NCBI GenBank assembly: GCA_900547755.1
Contig: URIC01000052.1
Span: 1 to 13,016, forward strand
DNA length: 13,016 nucleotides
Direction of reading: 5' to 3'
Source: an uncultured Bacteroidales bacterium
GTDB taxonomy: Bacteria > Bacteroidota > Bacteroidia > Bacteroidales > Muribaculaceae
Below are positions 1 to 6,315 of the stretch, in pieces. The notes under the pieces are model-generated. The model made no database searches and was not told where the DNA came from. It was given only the letters and a program-made list of their open reading frames with translations. The translations under genes and the position numbers were made by a program. Each line of letters opens with the position of its first letter. Position 1 is the first letter of the stretch.

Positions 1-70
1 CAACCTTGAGGGGACTTACAGCAGCGGGTACTGCGACCGATTCGCACGGTCTTCCCTTGCCTGTAGTGCG
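1..70 (-). ncRNA. Cobalamin riboswitch, 5' half only (runs off the window)
   Basis: Read on the minus strand, this stretch has the conserved cobalamin-aptamer core: AAGGGAA, a GUGnGAAUCGG-type segment, then GUACCCGC and GCUGUAA. The core matches the complete riboswitch at 4925-5182 almost base for base (18-60 here against 5047-5090 there). The 3' half, with the GCCACUG-like segment and the B12 box, would lie to the left of base 1, as would the regulated gene. The predicted transcription start is near base 67-70, so there is little room for 5' peripheral stems. This looks more compact than the other aptamer. In this family, cobalamin binding normally lowers expression of the downstream gene. 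Confidence 0.85.
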
Positions 71-73
71 GTG

Positions 74-104
74 CAAAGTTAGCAAATTTGCCCGACTCGT
101 GCAA
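74..104 (-). promoter_or_regulatory. Bacteroidota-type promoter for the left riboswitch
   Basis: The minus strand has TAACTTTG at 74-81, an exact match to the TAnnTTTG -7 box of Bacteroidota. A TTG lies at 102-104 after a 20 nt spacer, which fits the -33 box. The same TAACTTTG octamer occurs just upstream of the second riboswitch. Both the box and its position about 5-7 nt before the start of the aptamer support the call. Confidence 0.7.
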
Positions 105-157
105 TAGTTTATGGTTTTTTCACAGGGCAGGAACTCGAATTTATGTAGGGTCAGGTT

Positions 158-200
158 AAAAACAATACTCCTGCGACCGTAAAGCCGCAGGAGTAGTTTT
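158..200 (-). terminator. Intrinsic terminator of the large secreted-protein gene
   Basis: A perfect 10-bp inverted repeat (TACTCCTGCG at 166-175, CGCAGGAGTA at 186-195) has a 10 nt loop. On the minus strand it is followed by ATTGTTTTT (157-165). It lies about 95 nt past the stop codon of the large gene and before the promoter of the next minus-strand unit, so the two riboswitch-controlled units are separate transcripts. A short T run (197-201) on the other side means it could also work on the plus strand. Confidence 0.8.
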
Positions 201-289
201 TACTCATATTTCAATTTTCCCTTCTTTTAAAGGGTCATCAACACAAATTTAAATATCAGAGTTGGATTGCTATTTACAGATTCAAAATA

Positions 290-3200
290 TCAGTGCTTTA
301 CAAGGAGCTTGCGTACGGCCTTGAGACCATTCAAGTCGGTGAAACGAATCAGATAATTCCCGGCCTCCAAAGCACTGGTGTCAAGAGTCTGTCTGCCGTG
401 CAGACCCTGCTCGTTCAGGACCAAGCGTCCATCCATTGAAAATACCTCAACGGCATAGCTGTCCGTCTCGGCATTGACGTTAACGTATGAGTCGGCAGGG
501 TTAGGGTATATAGTTACTTCTGCTATCTCCACATCTGAAATGCTCAGTGCTTTCTGCTCTACTGTCACCGGGATACGCATCCATTCGTGCTTGCCGCGCT
601 GGGTGGCGTGAGCCACTATTTCCAGTTTCTCGCCGGCTGTGGCGCTTACCGAGACCATTGCTCCGGAAAGCGCTGCCTTGTCTAAGTCGCACTCGATACT
701 GTAAGCGACGGTGCCATCTTCGTGATTGAATGAGAAATAAGGCTCCAGTCCAAACGTAGCTGTCGGTTCTTCCTCATTTACTTTCAATATGACAGGCTCG
801 GCATCTCCCACAGGACGCGCTGCACCTATATTGTCAAGGCATACGTATGAAGGGGTCGTCATGCCCATGGAGTTGTTCTTGGTTGAACTCATGGACCATT
901 CTACGCTCTTCACATCGCCCAGGGGAGATAAATCCACCCACTGCCAGGTGTCCAGATACCAACGGTCGTTCTCGTTTTCGGCGCTGTAGTCGGCCAGAGG
1001 AATTTCCAAAGTTGAGGTAGTGTCGTCGGCCTTTACGCCGGTCAAGGTAAGGGTGAGCCGGTCTCCTTCGGCGAACTTGTCCTCCATGCCGTCACCGTTG
1101 AGGATAGCATCCACAACCCATGCGCTGTTCGTGACATACATACCGGGAATTGTCTCTCCCAGCTCGGTGTTGCTGAGGGTCATGACGGATTTGCCCATAT
1201 AAGGAGAGCAATAAAGTATGCCGTATTGGTCTTCGCCTTCCACACCGTGGCCTACAGCGCTGTTCCATTGGTCAGTGACATAAGAAGAGAAAGATGTAGA
1301 GGGGTGGTTGGCATATCCGAAGAAAGCCCAGGCATCCCAGTCGGCCATATACAGGTTGTTGAACTCGAAAGAGCCGCTGAAGAAGGAACCGTTCATGTAG
1401 TTCTCGTCATCCTCATCGCCGCACCAATGTGAGTCGGCTTCAAGCCATAGGTCATCGAAGGTGGCCACCTTCTGTTCACCGAGTACCCGGACTTTCACGG
1501 TGGCTGATGCCCGGTTGTCGCGCGCATCGGTCACAGTCACGGTATAGGTGCCGTTAACCTCGGGTACGAAAGAGAGAACAGGTTCTTGTCCTGCTTCACG
1601 GCGGGCGGCATCGGTCCACAGGAAAGTAAAAGGCGGTACGCCGCCATCTGTAATTGCTGTAAGAGAGAGAGCCTCACCGGCCTTCACCGGGGTATCCTCC
1701 TTGTGCTCGACGCTAACGAGCATCTCCAACGGAGCGGCCCCGAAATTGTCAATCAGCACGTCTCCTTCACTCTCCAGCGACAGATAGGTGAAATCACCCA
1801 GAGGCATTAGGTCAACATAAGTCCAGGAAGAGGAAGGCTCAACAGTCTTTTCTTTCAGAGGGGAGAGATTGCAGTCCATTGTCGAGAGGGTTATTGCCTC
1901 GGTATTCTTGACGAAGAATCCCTCGATGGTAAGGTCGGAGGCGTTGAGGAGCTGTACCACCGCATACTCGTCATCCATCGCGGCGGCCTTGGTGTTGGGT
2001 GTCGGGGCCACTCCGTCCTCAATGTCGGTCACAGAGAATCCGGTGAAGCTCATGGTGCCGTCCAGCAGGCGGCAGCCATCCTCCACGGCATCTTCGAATG
2101 TGGCGACGCGGGTAGGCTCATAGGTCGTGGTAAACGGTTCAGAGGCTATGACTTCAGAGTTGATGCCGCGCAGTGAGCTGAGAACGGTGTATAGTCTATA
2201 AGATGTGTTGGGTGCCAGCCCCTCAAGGGTAAGGGTTTTCTCCACTCCTTTCTTAAGCTCGGTCTTCAGGCCTTCGTTCTTTATCATGTCCGAATCGGGA
2301 GCGGAATCCGAGGCGGGGATAACCATGTGGTACATTTCCCCGGTGAGAGTACTCTGTACCTTGACCTCTGCCGAGCGGTGGCCGACAGCGTTTATGACCG
2401 GATATCCCTCGGCGAAGCCCGGAGCCACAGTGGACTCGGCATATTCGTAGGCACCTCTTGTGGGGGTCGTCTCCGAGCGTTTGGCTCCGTAGAGGTCAGT
2501 TGTAACATATTCTATAGGTGCTGTCTGGGTCAGGTGCCCGACAGATGCCGGCTCCAAAACGTTGCTGGAGAGGAAATCGGTCTTTTCCATGAAGCACCCG
2601 GTCTGTCCGGTGGCTTCGGTCCATTCGTCGTAGGTCTTGTCCGCACCGAGATATCCGAATTTCTCGTTGTTGCAATACATGGAATTGTCCGTGAATGTCA
2701 GATTCTGAATATAGGTGTCGCGCTGCACATGGAATACCTTTCCGTCGGTCTCGTTCTGGATTATGTTGCCTGCCATACGGCCTCCGGGCATACCCGAGGC
2801 CATATAAAAGGCTGTGGCATTACCTGTTCCGGTCATACGCACCGTGTTGAAGACGAAATCCATGTCGGGGATATCGTTGTTCACGCGGACTGCTGTAGCC
2901 GCGCCGGCAGTGTTGGTCACGTTCACTTCATTGTTGTAGAAGCGGCGGAATCCGTTTTTCACCTTGTCCATACTGTATCCGCGCACGTAAAGGGCTATAG
3001 CCGAATTGGCCGGTTTGTCAATATGCAGGGTGTTGCCGTTCACAGATAGGTTTCCACCCGCATCGCTGATGTCCATGCCGTTATAGGAGGAATATGTGTC
3101 ACCGTCGCTGTATATGGTGTTGCCGGTGACGGTCGCATCTTCCTCGGCATAGACGTAAATGCCCTTGCCGCCTTGGTTGCGGAGTGTACAGCCGGTCACG

Positions 3201-4732
3201 GTGCCTCCGTGCTGCTTGGGCAGGGCCACATAGCTGGTGCCTGTCATGTACACGCCGATGTAGCCTCCTTCAAGCAGACAGTCCTCTACGGTCATATAGT
3301 TGTTGTTACGGTTGGCCTCGTTCTTTGCGTACATGTGTACGAGACTTGAGCCTTTGGATACATCCTTGCTGGTAGCGGCGCGTATCACGCAATTGCGCAG
3401 AGTGTCATGGTCCGAACAGTTGCGCCAGAACACGAGGCCGGGGAAATTGCTGGCGGTAGTTGTGACAGTTAGGTCTTGCAGGGTGCAATGGTCCACACCG
3501 TCGAATGTAACCACGCCATAGCGCTGGTCATAGTGGGAGCTGCCCGGGTCGCGGTAGGTGTCATAACTTATGGTCACGTTGTCACGTTTGCCGGAAGCCG
3601 AGCGGAAGGTGATGGTGTTAAGCGCCGAGGAACCGGTCACGGGGGGAAGGTTCACCAATTCGTTGTAGTTTCCGTCCTCAAGTTCGAAAACCACAGGGCC
3701 GTCAATGCCTCTCTCCAATGCTTTCACAGCCTCCTCGATGGAGAGGTAATCCTGTTCGCCGGAGGTGCCGATGCTGAATGTGCCGTGCATACCTTCCTGC
3801 ACTGTGGTGAGTACATCCTTCCGTTGGTCCGGAGTAACGGAGACGTCACCGGCCTGGAGCGAGAGGAAACGGGCTTGTACCTTGCTCTCTGTGGCGGCCT
3901 CGGGGGCTATGTCGTATGTAAGCCAGTAATAATAGGTGCCGGCTCGGTCATAGACCGCCTCGCCCCCGAAATCGAATGGCGCTTCGGTGAGAGGAGTGCC
4001 GTAGGGAGTAGCTGTATCAAACTCATCGGTCATGCCGGTGTACCACAAATTGGCGGCCGATATGGCATCCGGGTCGCTCTCCAGAAGGTCAAAAGAGAAC
4101 TTGTTCAGGTTTACCGACCCTTTCTCTCCGTCCACACTGACGGCCAGTTTCAGAAGTTTGTTGGCCTCCGAGCCACGCAGCATTTTCACATCGTTGACCT
4201 GCGTCACCTCTATGCCCGTTACCTCCATCATTTTGGGGACAAAGGATTCCACCTCTATCTCCCATCCGTCGTTGATATTATTCTTGGTTGGCTCGAATTT
4301 TACGGTCAGCGCACCGTCCTCGGCCTTAGAGATGATATCCGGAACCTCATCCTTTGAGCTTGAGATGTCCGCTGCCGGGACGGCTTCCTCTACTATCTCG
4401 GAACCGTCATACACAATGAAATGGTCCTTGTAGTTGGTCCAAAAAGAGCGCACTTTCATTCGGATAATCTCATTCTCGTTGCCGGGCAAGAAAGTCACCG
4501 TACCGGAGGAGGCGGTAGTGTATTTGCCGTCGGGACCTCCATCGTCGTAGAAAGTCAGCTTGCCGTTTACCTTTACTACGTGGTTACCGTTCTCGAAACA
4601 GTAGACATTCCCTGTCGGTTCGGTGGGAGTGCTGTCAGCGGCGTATGCACGGGTTCCAAGGCCGAGGAAGGCCGGCAACATCGTCAGAGACATAAACTTG
4701 AACAAAGTGTTCATGCGACTGTTGTTGTACAT
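290..4732 (-). CDS. B12-riboswitch-controlled secreted multidomain protein: beta-helix, DUF4465-like modules and T9SS sorting tail
   Basis: This is a 1480-residue secreted protein of unknown exact role. A Sec signal peptide ends at AYA (29-31). The first Met may be M7 (ATG at 4712-4714), since MNTLFKF begins a normal signal peptide. Domains in order: CUB-like with DDGGPDGKY (about 42-115); BNR-associated N-terminal-like with VTQVN and LWYTG (about 170-305); right-handed parallel beta-helix (about 320-690); Fn3-like (about 775-870); short DUF4465-like module (876-1001); PKD-like (about 1004-1084); full DUF4465-like module with MYVTNSAW and TTPSYVCLDN (1089-1306); T9SS type A tail with YPNPADSYVNV and AGNYLIRF (about 1404-1480). 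The tail implies export across the outer membrane and attachment to, or release from, the surface. The gene is alone in its transcript, behind a complete cobalamin riboswitch. I infer a part in cobalamin capture at the cell surface. A polysaccharide-binding or lyase role is the alternative, but I see no clear lyase catalytic motif. The reading frame is certain and the domain borders are approximate. Confidence 0.93.
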   Translation of the reverse strand: MYNNSRMNTLFKFMSLTMLPAFLGLGTRAYAADSTPTEPTGNVYCFENGNHVVKVNGKLTFYDDGGPDGKYTTASSGTVTFLPGNENEIIRMKVRSFWTNYKDHFIVYDGSEIVEEAVPAADISSSKDEVPDIISKAEDGALTVKFEPTKNNINDGWEIEVESFVPKMMEVTGIEVTQVNDVKMLRGSEANKLLKLAVSVDGEKGSVNLNKFSFDLLESDPDAISAANLWYTGMTDEFDTATPYGTPLTEAPFDFGGEAVYDRAGTYYYWLTYDIAPEAATESKVQARFLSLQAGDVSVTPDQRKDVLTTVQEGMHGTFSIGTSGEQDYLSIEEAVKALERGIDGPVVFELEDGNYNELVNLPPVTGSSALNTITFRSASGKRDNVTISYDTYRDPGSSHYDQRYGVVTFDGVDHCTLQDLTVTTTASNFPGLVFWRNCSDHDTLRNCVIRAATSKDVSKGSSLVHMYAKNEANRNNNYMTVEDCLLEGGYIGVYMTGTSYVALPKQHGGTVTGCTLRNQGGKGIYVYAEEDATVTGNTIYSDGDTYSSYNGMDISDAGGNLSVNGNTLHIDKPANSAIALYVRGYSMDKVKNGFRRFYNNEVNVTNTAGAATAVRVNNDIPDMDFVFNTVRMTGTGNATAFYMASGMPGGRMAGNIIQNETDGKVFHVQRDTYIQNLTFTDNSMYCNNEKFGYLGADKTYDEWTEATGQTGCFMEKTDFLSSNVLEPASVGHLTQTAPIEYVTTDLYGAKRSETTPTRGAYEYAESTVAPGFAEGYPVINAVGHRSAEVKVQSTLTGEMYHMVIPASDSAPDSDMIKNEGLKTELKKGVEKTLTLEGLAPNTSYRLYTVLSSLRGINSEVIASEPFTTTYEPTRVATFEDAVEDGCRLLDGTMSFTGFSVTDIEDGVAPTPNTKAAAMDDEYAVVQLLNASDLTIEGFFVKNTEAITLSTMDCNLSPLKEKTVEPSSSWTYVDLMPLGDFTYLSLESEGDVLIDNFGAAPLEMLVSVEHKEDTPVKAGEALSLTAITDGGVPPFTFLWTDAARREAGQEPVLSFVPEVNGTYTVTVTDARDNRASATVKVRVLGEQKVATFDDLWLEADSHWCGDEDDENYMNGSFFSGSFEFNNLYMADWDAWAFFGYANHPSTSFSSYVTDQWNSAVGHGVEGEDQYGILYCSPYMGKSVMTLSNTELGETIPGMYVTNSAWVVDAILNGDGMEDKFAEGDRLTLTLTGVKADDTTSTLEIPLADYSAENENDRWYLDTWQWVDLSPLGDVKSVEWSMSSTKNNSMGMTTPSYVCLDNIGAARPVGDAEPVILKVNEEEPTATFGLEPYFSFNHEDGTVAYSIECDLDKAALSGAMVSVSATAGEKLEIVAHATQRGKHEWMRIPVTVEQKALSISDVEIAEVTIYPNPADSYVNVNAETDSYAVEVFSMDGRLVLNEQGLHGRQTLDTSALEAGNYLIRFTDLNGLKAVRKLLVKH

Positions 4733-4924
4733 GGATAATGATAATTTAAGTTGTTAAACATCAAATCATTACCAAGCATCCGCAAAATCTCCGGGAACAA
4801 GAGGATGTCCCTGTTTTTATTGCATGAAACGTAGAAGGTCACAACCTGCGAAAGGCGTGACTCTTTGCTGTGCCCTAACTCCCGAAGGCCCGGCGGATAC
4901 TCGCCGCGCAATTGTGCGCGAACA
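4733..4924 (-). promoter_or_regulatory. Long leader between the riboswitch aptamer and the start codon (expression platform)
   Basis: About 190 nt separate the B12 box from the ATG, with no credible gene between. On the minus strand the leader holds a perfect 6-bp hairpin (CGCGCA...TGCGCG, 4905-4920) directly after the aptamer, and a GTCAC...GTGAC hairpin (4838-4861) extended by further pairs. The last 70 nt before the ATG are AT-rich and look unstructured. Neither hairpin is followed by a clear U run, so I cannot say whether control is by transcription termination or by translation. Confidence 0.5.
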
Positions 4925-5182
4925 GCAACAGGCAGGTCTTCTGGCTTATCCTAATGGCTACGGTGAGCGGCCTTCCCAAGGGTTGTAGTCCTCAGTGACC
5001 TATACTCAGCCCTGTCTCTCGTGTATGTGGAGACGATTTTAGGAATCACAGCAGCGGGTACTGCAGCCGGTTCTCACGGCTTTCCCTCTTGGCCCGTATC
5101 CTCAAGTCATAATCAAATGGGACTGTCGGATTCGGGCTGCGACATGTCCTCCCTCGGGGGATGGACATATCACCTGAATTGC
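4925..5182 (-). ncRNA. Cobalamin riboswitch (complete aptamer)
   Basis: Read on the minus strand, the aptamer has all the landmarks of the AdoCbl-type cobalamin riboswitch. In order: a CAGGUG 5' element, AAGAGGGAA, CCGUGAGAACCGG, GUACCCGCUGCUGUGA, GGUCACUGAGG, UUGGGAAGGC, and the B12 box AGCCAGAAGACCUGCC at 4931-4946. The ends close as P1: GCAA (5179-5182) pairs with UUGC (4925-4928), and CAGG pairs with CCUG. A long extra hairpin near the 5' end (AUGUCC...GGACAU, about 5142-5169) and a GCCCG...CGGGC stem are peripheral elements that the left riboswitch has no room for. It precedes the 1480-codon secreted-protein gene and should turn it down when cobalamin is plentiful. Confidence 0.95.
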
Positions 5183-5186
5183 ACTG

Positions 5187-5218
5187 CAAAGTTAGTGAAA
5201 ATTTTTAAGTTGAGAAAA
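5187..5218 (-). promoter_or_regulatory. Promoter of the complete riboswitch and large gene
   Basis: TAACTTTG at 5187-5194 (minus strand) is a perfect Bacteroidota -7 box. It is followed within 5-7 nt by the 5' strand of aptamer stem P1. Twenty nt upstream there is only a run of T (5215-5220) instead of TTTG, so the -33 box is weak. The flanking GCAGTG/GCACCG context is also similar in the two riboswitch promoters of this window. Confidence 0.65.
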
Positions 5219-5272
5219 AACTGAGTTTTTGAGCTTGCCTGTGCAGAGAGGAGCTGCTTTAGGGTCGTGCGT

Positions 5273-5303
5273 TTTGCGGGACGAGATTTTTTCATTAATT
5301 TTG
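5273..5303 (+). promoter_or_regulatory. Promoter of the acyltransferase gene, probably giving a leaderless mRNA
   Basis: TTTG at 5273-5276 and TAATTTTG at 5296-5303 are separated by 19 nt and match the Bacteroidota -33 and -7 consensus. The likely start codon ATG is at 5309, only 5 nt past the -7 box. Transcription would therefore begin at or next to the ATG. This is also the reason to reject the upstream in-frame GTG at 5267, which lies within or before the promoter. Confidence 0.65.
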
Positions 5304-5308
5304 TGGTG

Positions 5309-6145
5309 ATGAATGACGGACCTCTTCAAATTAATCTACAGGCCATCGTAGACAAACGTATGCCGGCGAGCAAACGCCGTTGGATTCCCCGGTGGGTGGT
5401 GCGTGCCCTGGAGCGGTTGGTGCGCCAGGAGGAGCTTAACGGTATTCTGCGACGCACTTACCCCGACAAGGGAACCGCTTTCGCCAAGGCGGCACTCCGC
5501 GACTTGAATATCAAGGTGGAGGTGGAGGGGCTGGAGAACATACCCCGGGAGGGTCGTTTTATATTCGCCTCCAATCATCCGTTGGGAGGACTGGACGGCA
5601 TAGCGCTCATAAGTGTGTTAGGCGAATTGTACGGTGACGAGAAACTGCGCTTTCCTGTAAACGATATGCTTATGAACGTGGAGCCGCTACGCGGGGTGTT
5701 TATCCCGATTAATAAGTTCGGACGACAGGGAAGGGACGCGGCGCGTCAGCTCGCGGAGACCTACGCTTCGGACTCGCAGCTCATCTACTTCCCCGCCGGG
5801 CTGGTGTCCCGTCTGCATAAGGGTGGCGAAATCAAGGACCTGGAATGGCAGAAAGCCTTTGTGGCAAAGGCTGTCGAATATGACCGCGACATAATACCGG
5901 TACATTTCTCCGGCCGCAACTCCATGCGTTTCTACCGCATTGCCAGGTGGCGCAAACGCCTTGGCATTAAATTCAACCTGGAGCAGATTCTCCTCCCCTC
6001 GGAGTTGTGCGAAGCCAAAGGGAGCCGTTACAGAATCACCATCGGCAAACCTGTCACGGCCGCCGAGCTGCGTGCCGCCGGGCAGTCTCCGAAAGTCCTG
6101 GCCGCCAAAATACGCGACAGAGTATATTCTTTGGGCAAATCCTGA
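5309..6145 (+). CDS. PlsC-like lysophospholipid/glycerolipid acyltransferase
   Basis: This 278-residue acyltransferase probably moves an acyl chain from acyl-ACP or acyl-CoA onto a lysolipid at the inner face of the cytoplasmic membrane. Visible motifs: NHPLGGLDG (89-97) as the catalytic His/Asp block, VNDMLM and FIPINKFGR (117-139) in the acceptor-binding region, FPAGLVSR (161-168) in place of the usual FPEGTRS, and IPVHFSGRNS (196-205). The His-Asp spacing is HX5D rather than the HX4D of standard PlsC, and FPAG replaces FPEG. Both features recall the OlsA/GlsA and hemolysin-like acyltransferases of amino-acid lipids, so the acceptor may not be lysophosphatidate. There is no clear membrane segment. 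An in-frame GTG at 5267 would add 14 residues but overlaps the promoter. The gene is divergent from the riboswitch unit and about 170 nt upstream of the galactose operon. Confidence 0.88.
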   Translation: MNDGPLQINLQAIVDKRMPASKRRWIPRWVVRALERLVRQEELNGILRRTYPDKGTAFAKAALRDLNIKVEVEGLENIPREGRFIFASNHPLGGLDGIALISVLGELYGDEKLRFPVNDMLMNVEPLRGVFIPINKFGRQGRDAARQLAETYASDSQLIYFPAGLVSRLHKGGEIKDLEWQKAFVAKAVEYDRDIIPVHFSGRNSMRFYRIARWRKRLGIKFNLEQILLPSELCEAKGSRYRITIGKPVTAAELRAAGQSPKVLAAKIRDRVYSLGKS

Positions 6146-6183
6146 CTTCAGCGGAAAAGAGACTCTGGTAAAAACTGAAGTCA
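6143..6183 (+). other. 9-bp inverted repeat starting at the acyltransferase stop codon
   Basis: TGACTTCAG (6143-6151, including the stop codon) pairs perfectly with CTGAAGTCA (6175-6183) across a 23 nt loop. No T run follows. It could be a weak terminator or a 3' stabilising stem of the acyltransferase mRNA. Confidence 0.4.
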
Positions 6184-6315
6184 CAATATAACATTTCAAG
6201 AGGGTTTTACGTTATTGAATTGATGGTTAAGGGCGTATTCCCCTTTTGTAGACCTTGGTTATTCCTAATCCCGGGGCGGCTTCGCCGGCGCCCTGATTAT
6301 TTACAAATATCTTTC
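6184..6315 (+). promoter_or_regulatory. Leader/promoter region of the galactose operon, with a GC-rich hairpin
   Basis: I see no full TAnnTTTG box here. The best fragments, TAACATTT near 6188-6195 and TTTTG at 6244-6248, are incomplete. A GC-rich hairpin (6273-6293; GGGGCGGC, loop TTC, GCCGGCGCCC with two bulged G) sits 22 nt before the ATG, followed by an AT-rich TGATTATTT segment. It may be a leader structure or the end of the upstream transcript. Confidence 0.35.

Noticed and set aside
2327..3049. 240-codon open frame on the plus strand inside the large secreted-protein gene
   Set aside because: It is antisense to a gene with clear domains and a sorting tail, and its translation is rich in Cys, His and Val with no recognisable motif, as expected from a mirrored frame.
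3476..4357. 293-codon open frame on the plus strand inside the large gene
   Set aside because: Same reason: it lies opposite the BNR-like and beta-helix coding region, and has no signal, motif or promoter.
1600..4732. Calling the large protein a pectate lyase or sialidase because of its beta-helix and BNR-associated domains
   Set aside because: I see no lyase catalytic motif and no BNR Asp-box repeats. These domains are also common as binding or scaffold modules.
4711..4911. 66-codon minus-strand frame between the riboswitch and the large gene, a possible leader peptide
   Set aside because: It needs a TTG start inside the post-aptamer hairpin and overlaps the start of the large gene. The peptide shows no pattern, so it is more likely leader RNA.
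5021..5224. 67-codon plus-strand frame
   Set aside because: It lies entirely on the complement of the cobalamin riboswitch, whose conserved bases explain the sequence.
5687..6199. 170-codon minus-strand frame opposite the acyltransferase
   Set aside because: It is a shadow of a gene with clear PlsC-type motifs and has no independent support.
6220..6315. N-terminal extension of the beta-galactosidase to an earlier ATG
   Set aside because: The extra 32 residues are arginine- and proline-rich, come before a textbook signal peptide, and translate the GC-rich hairpin.
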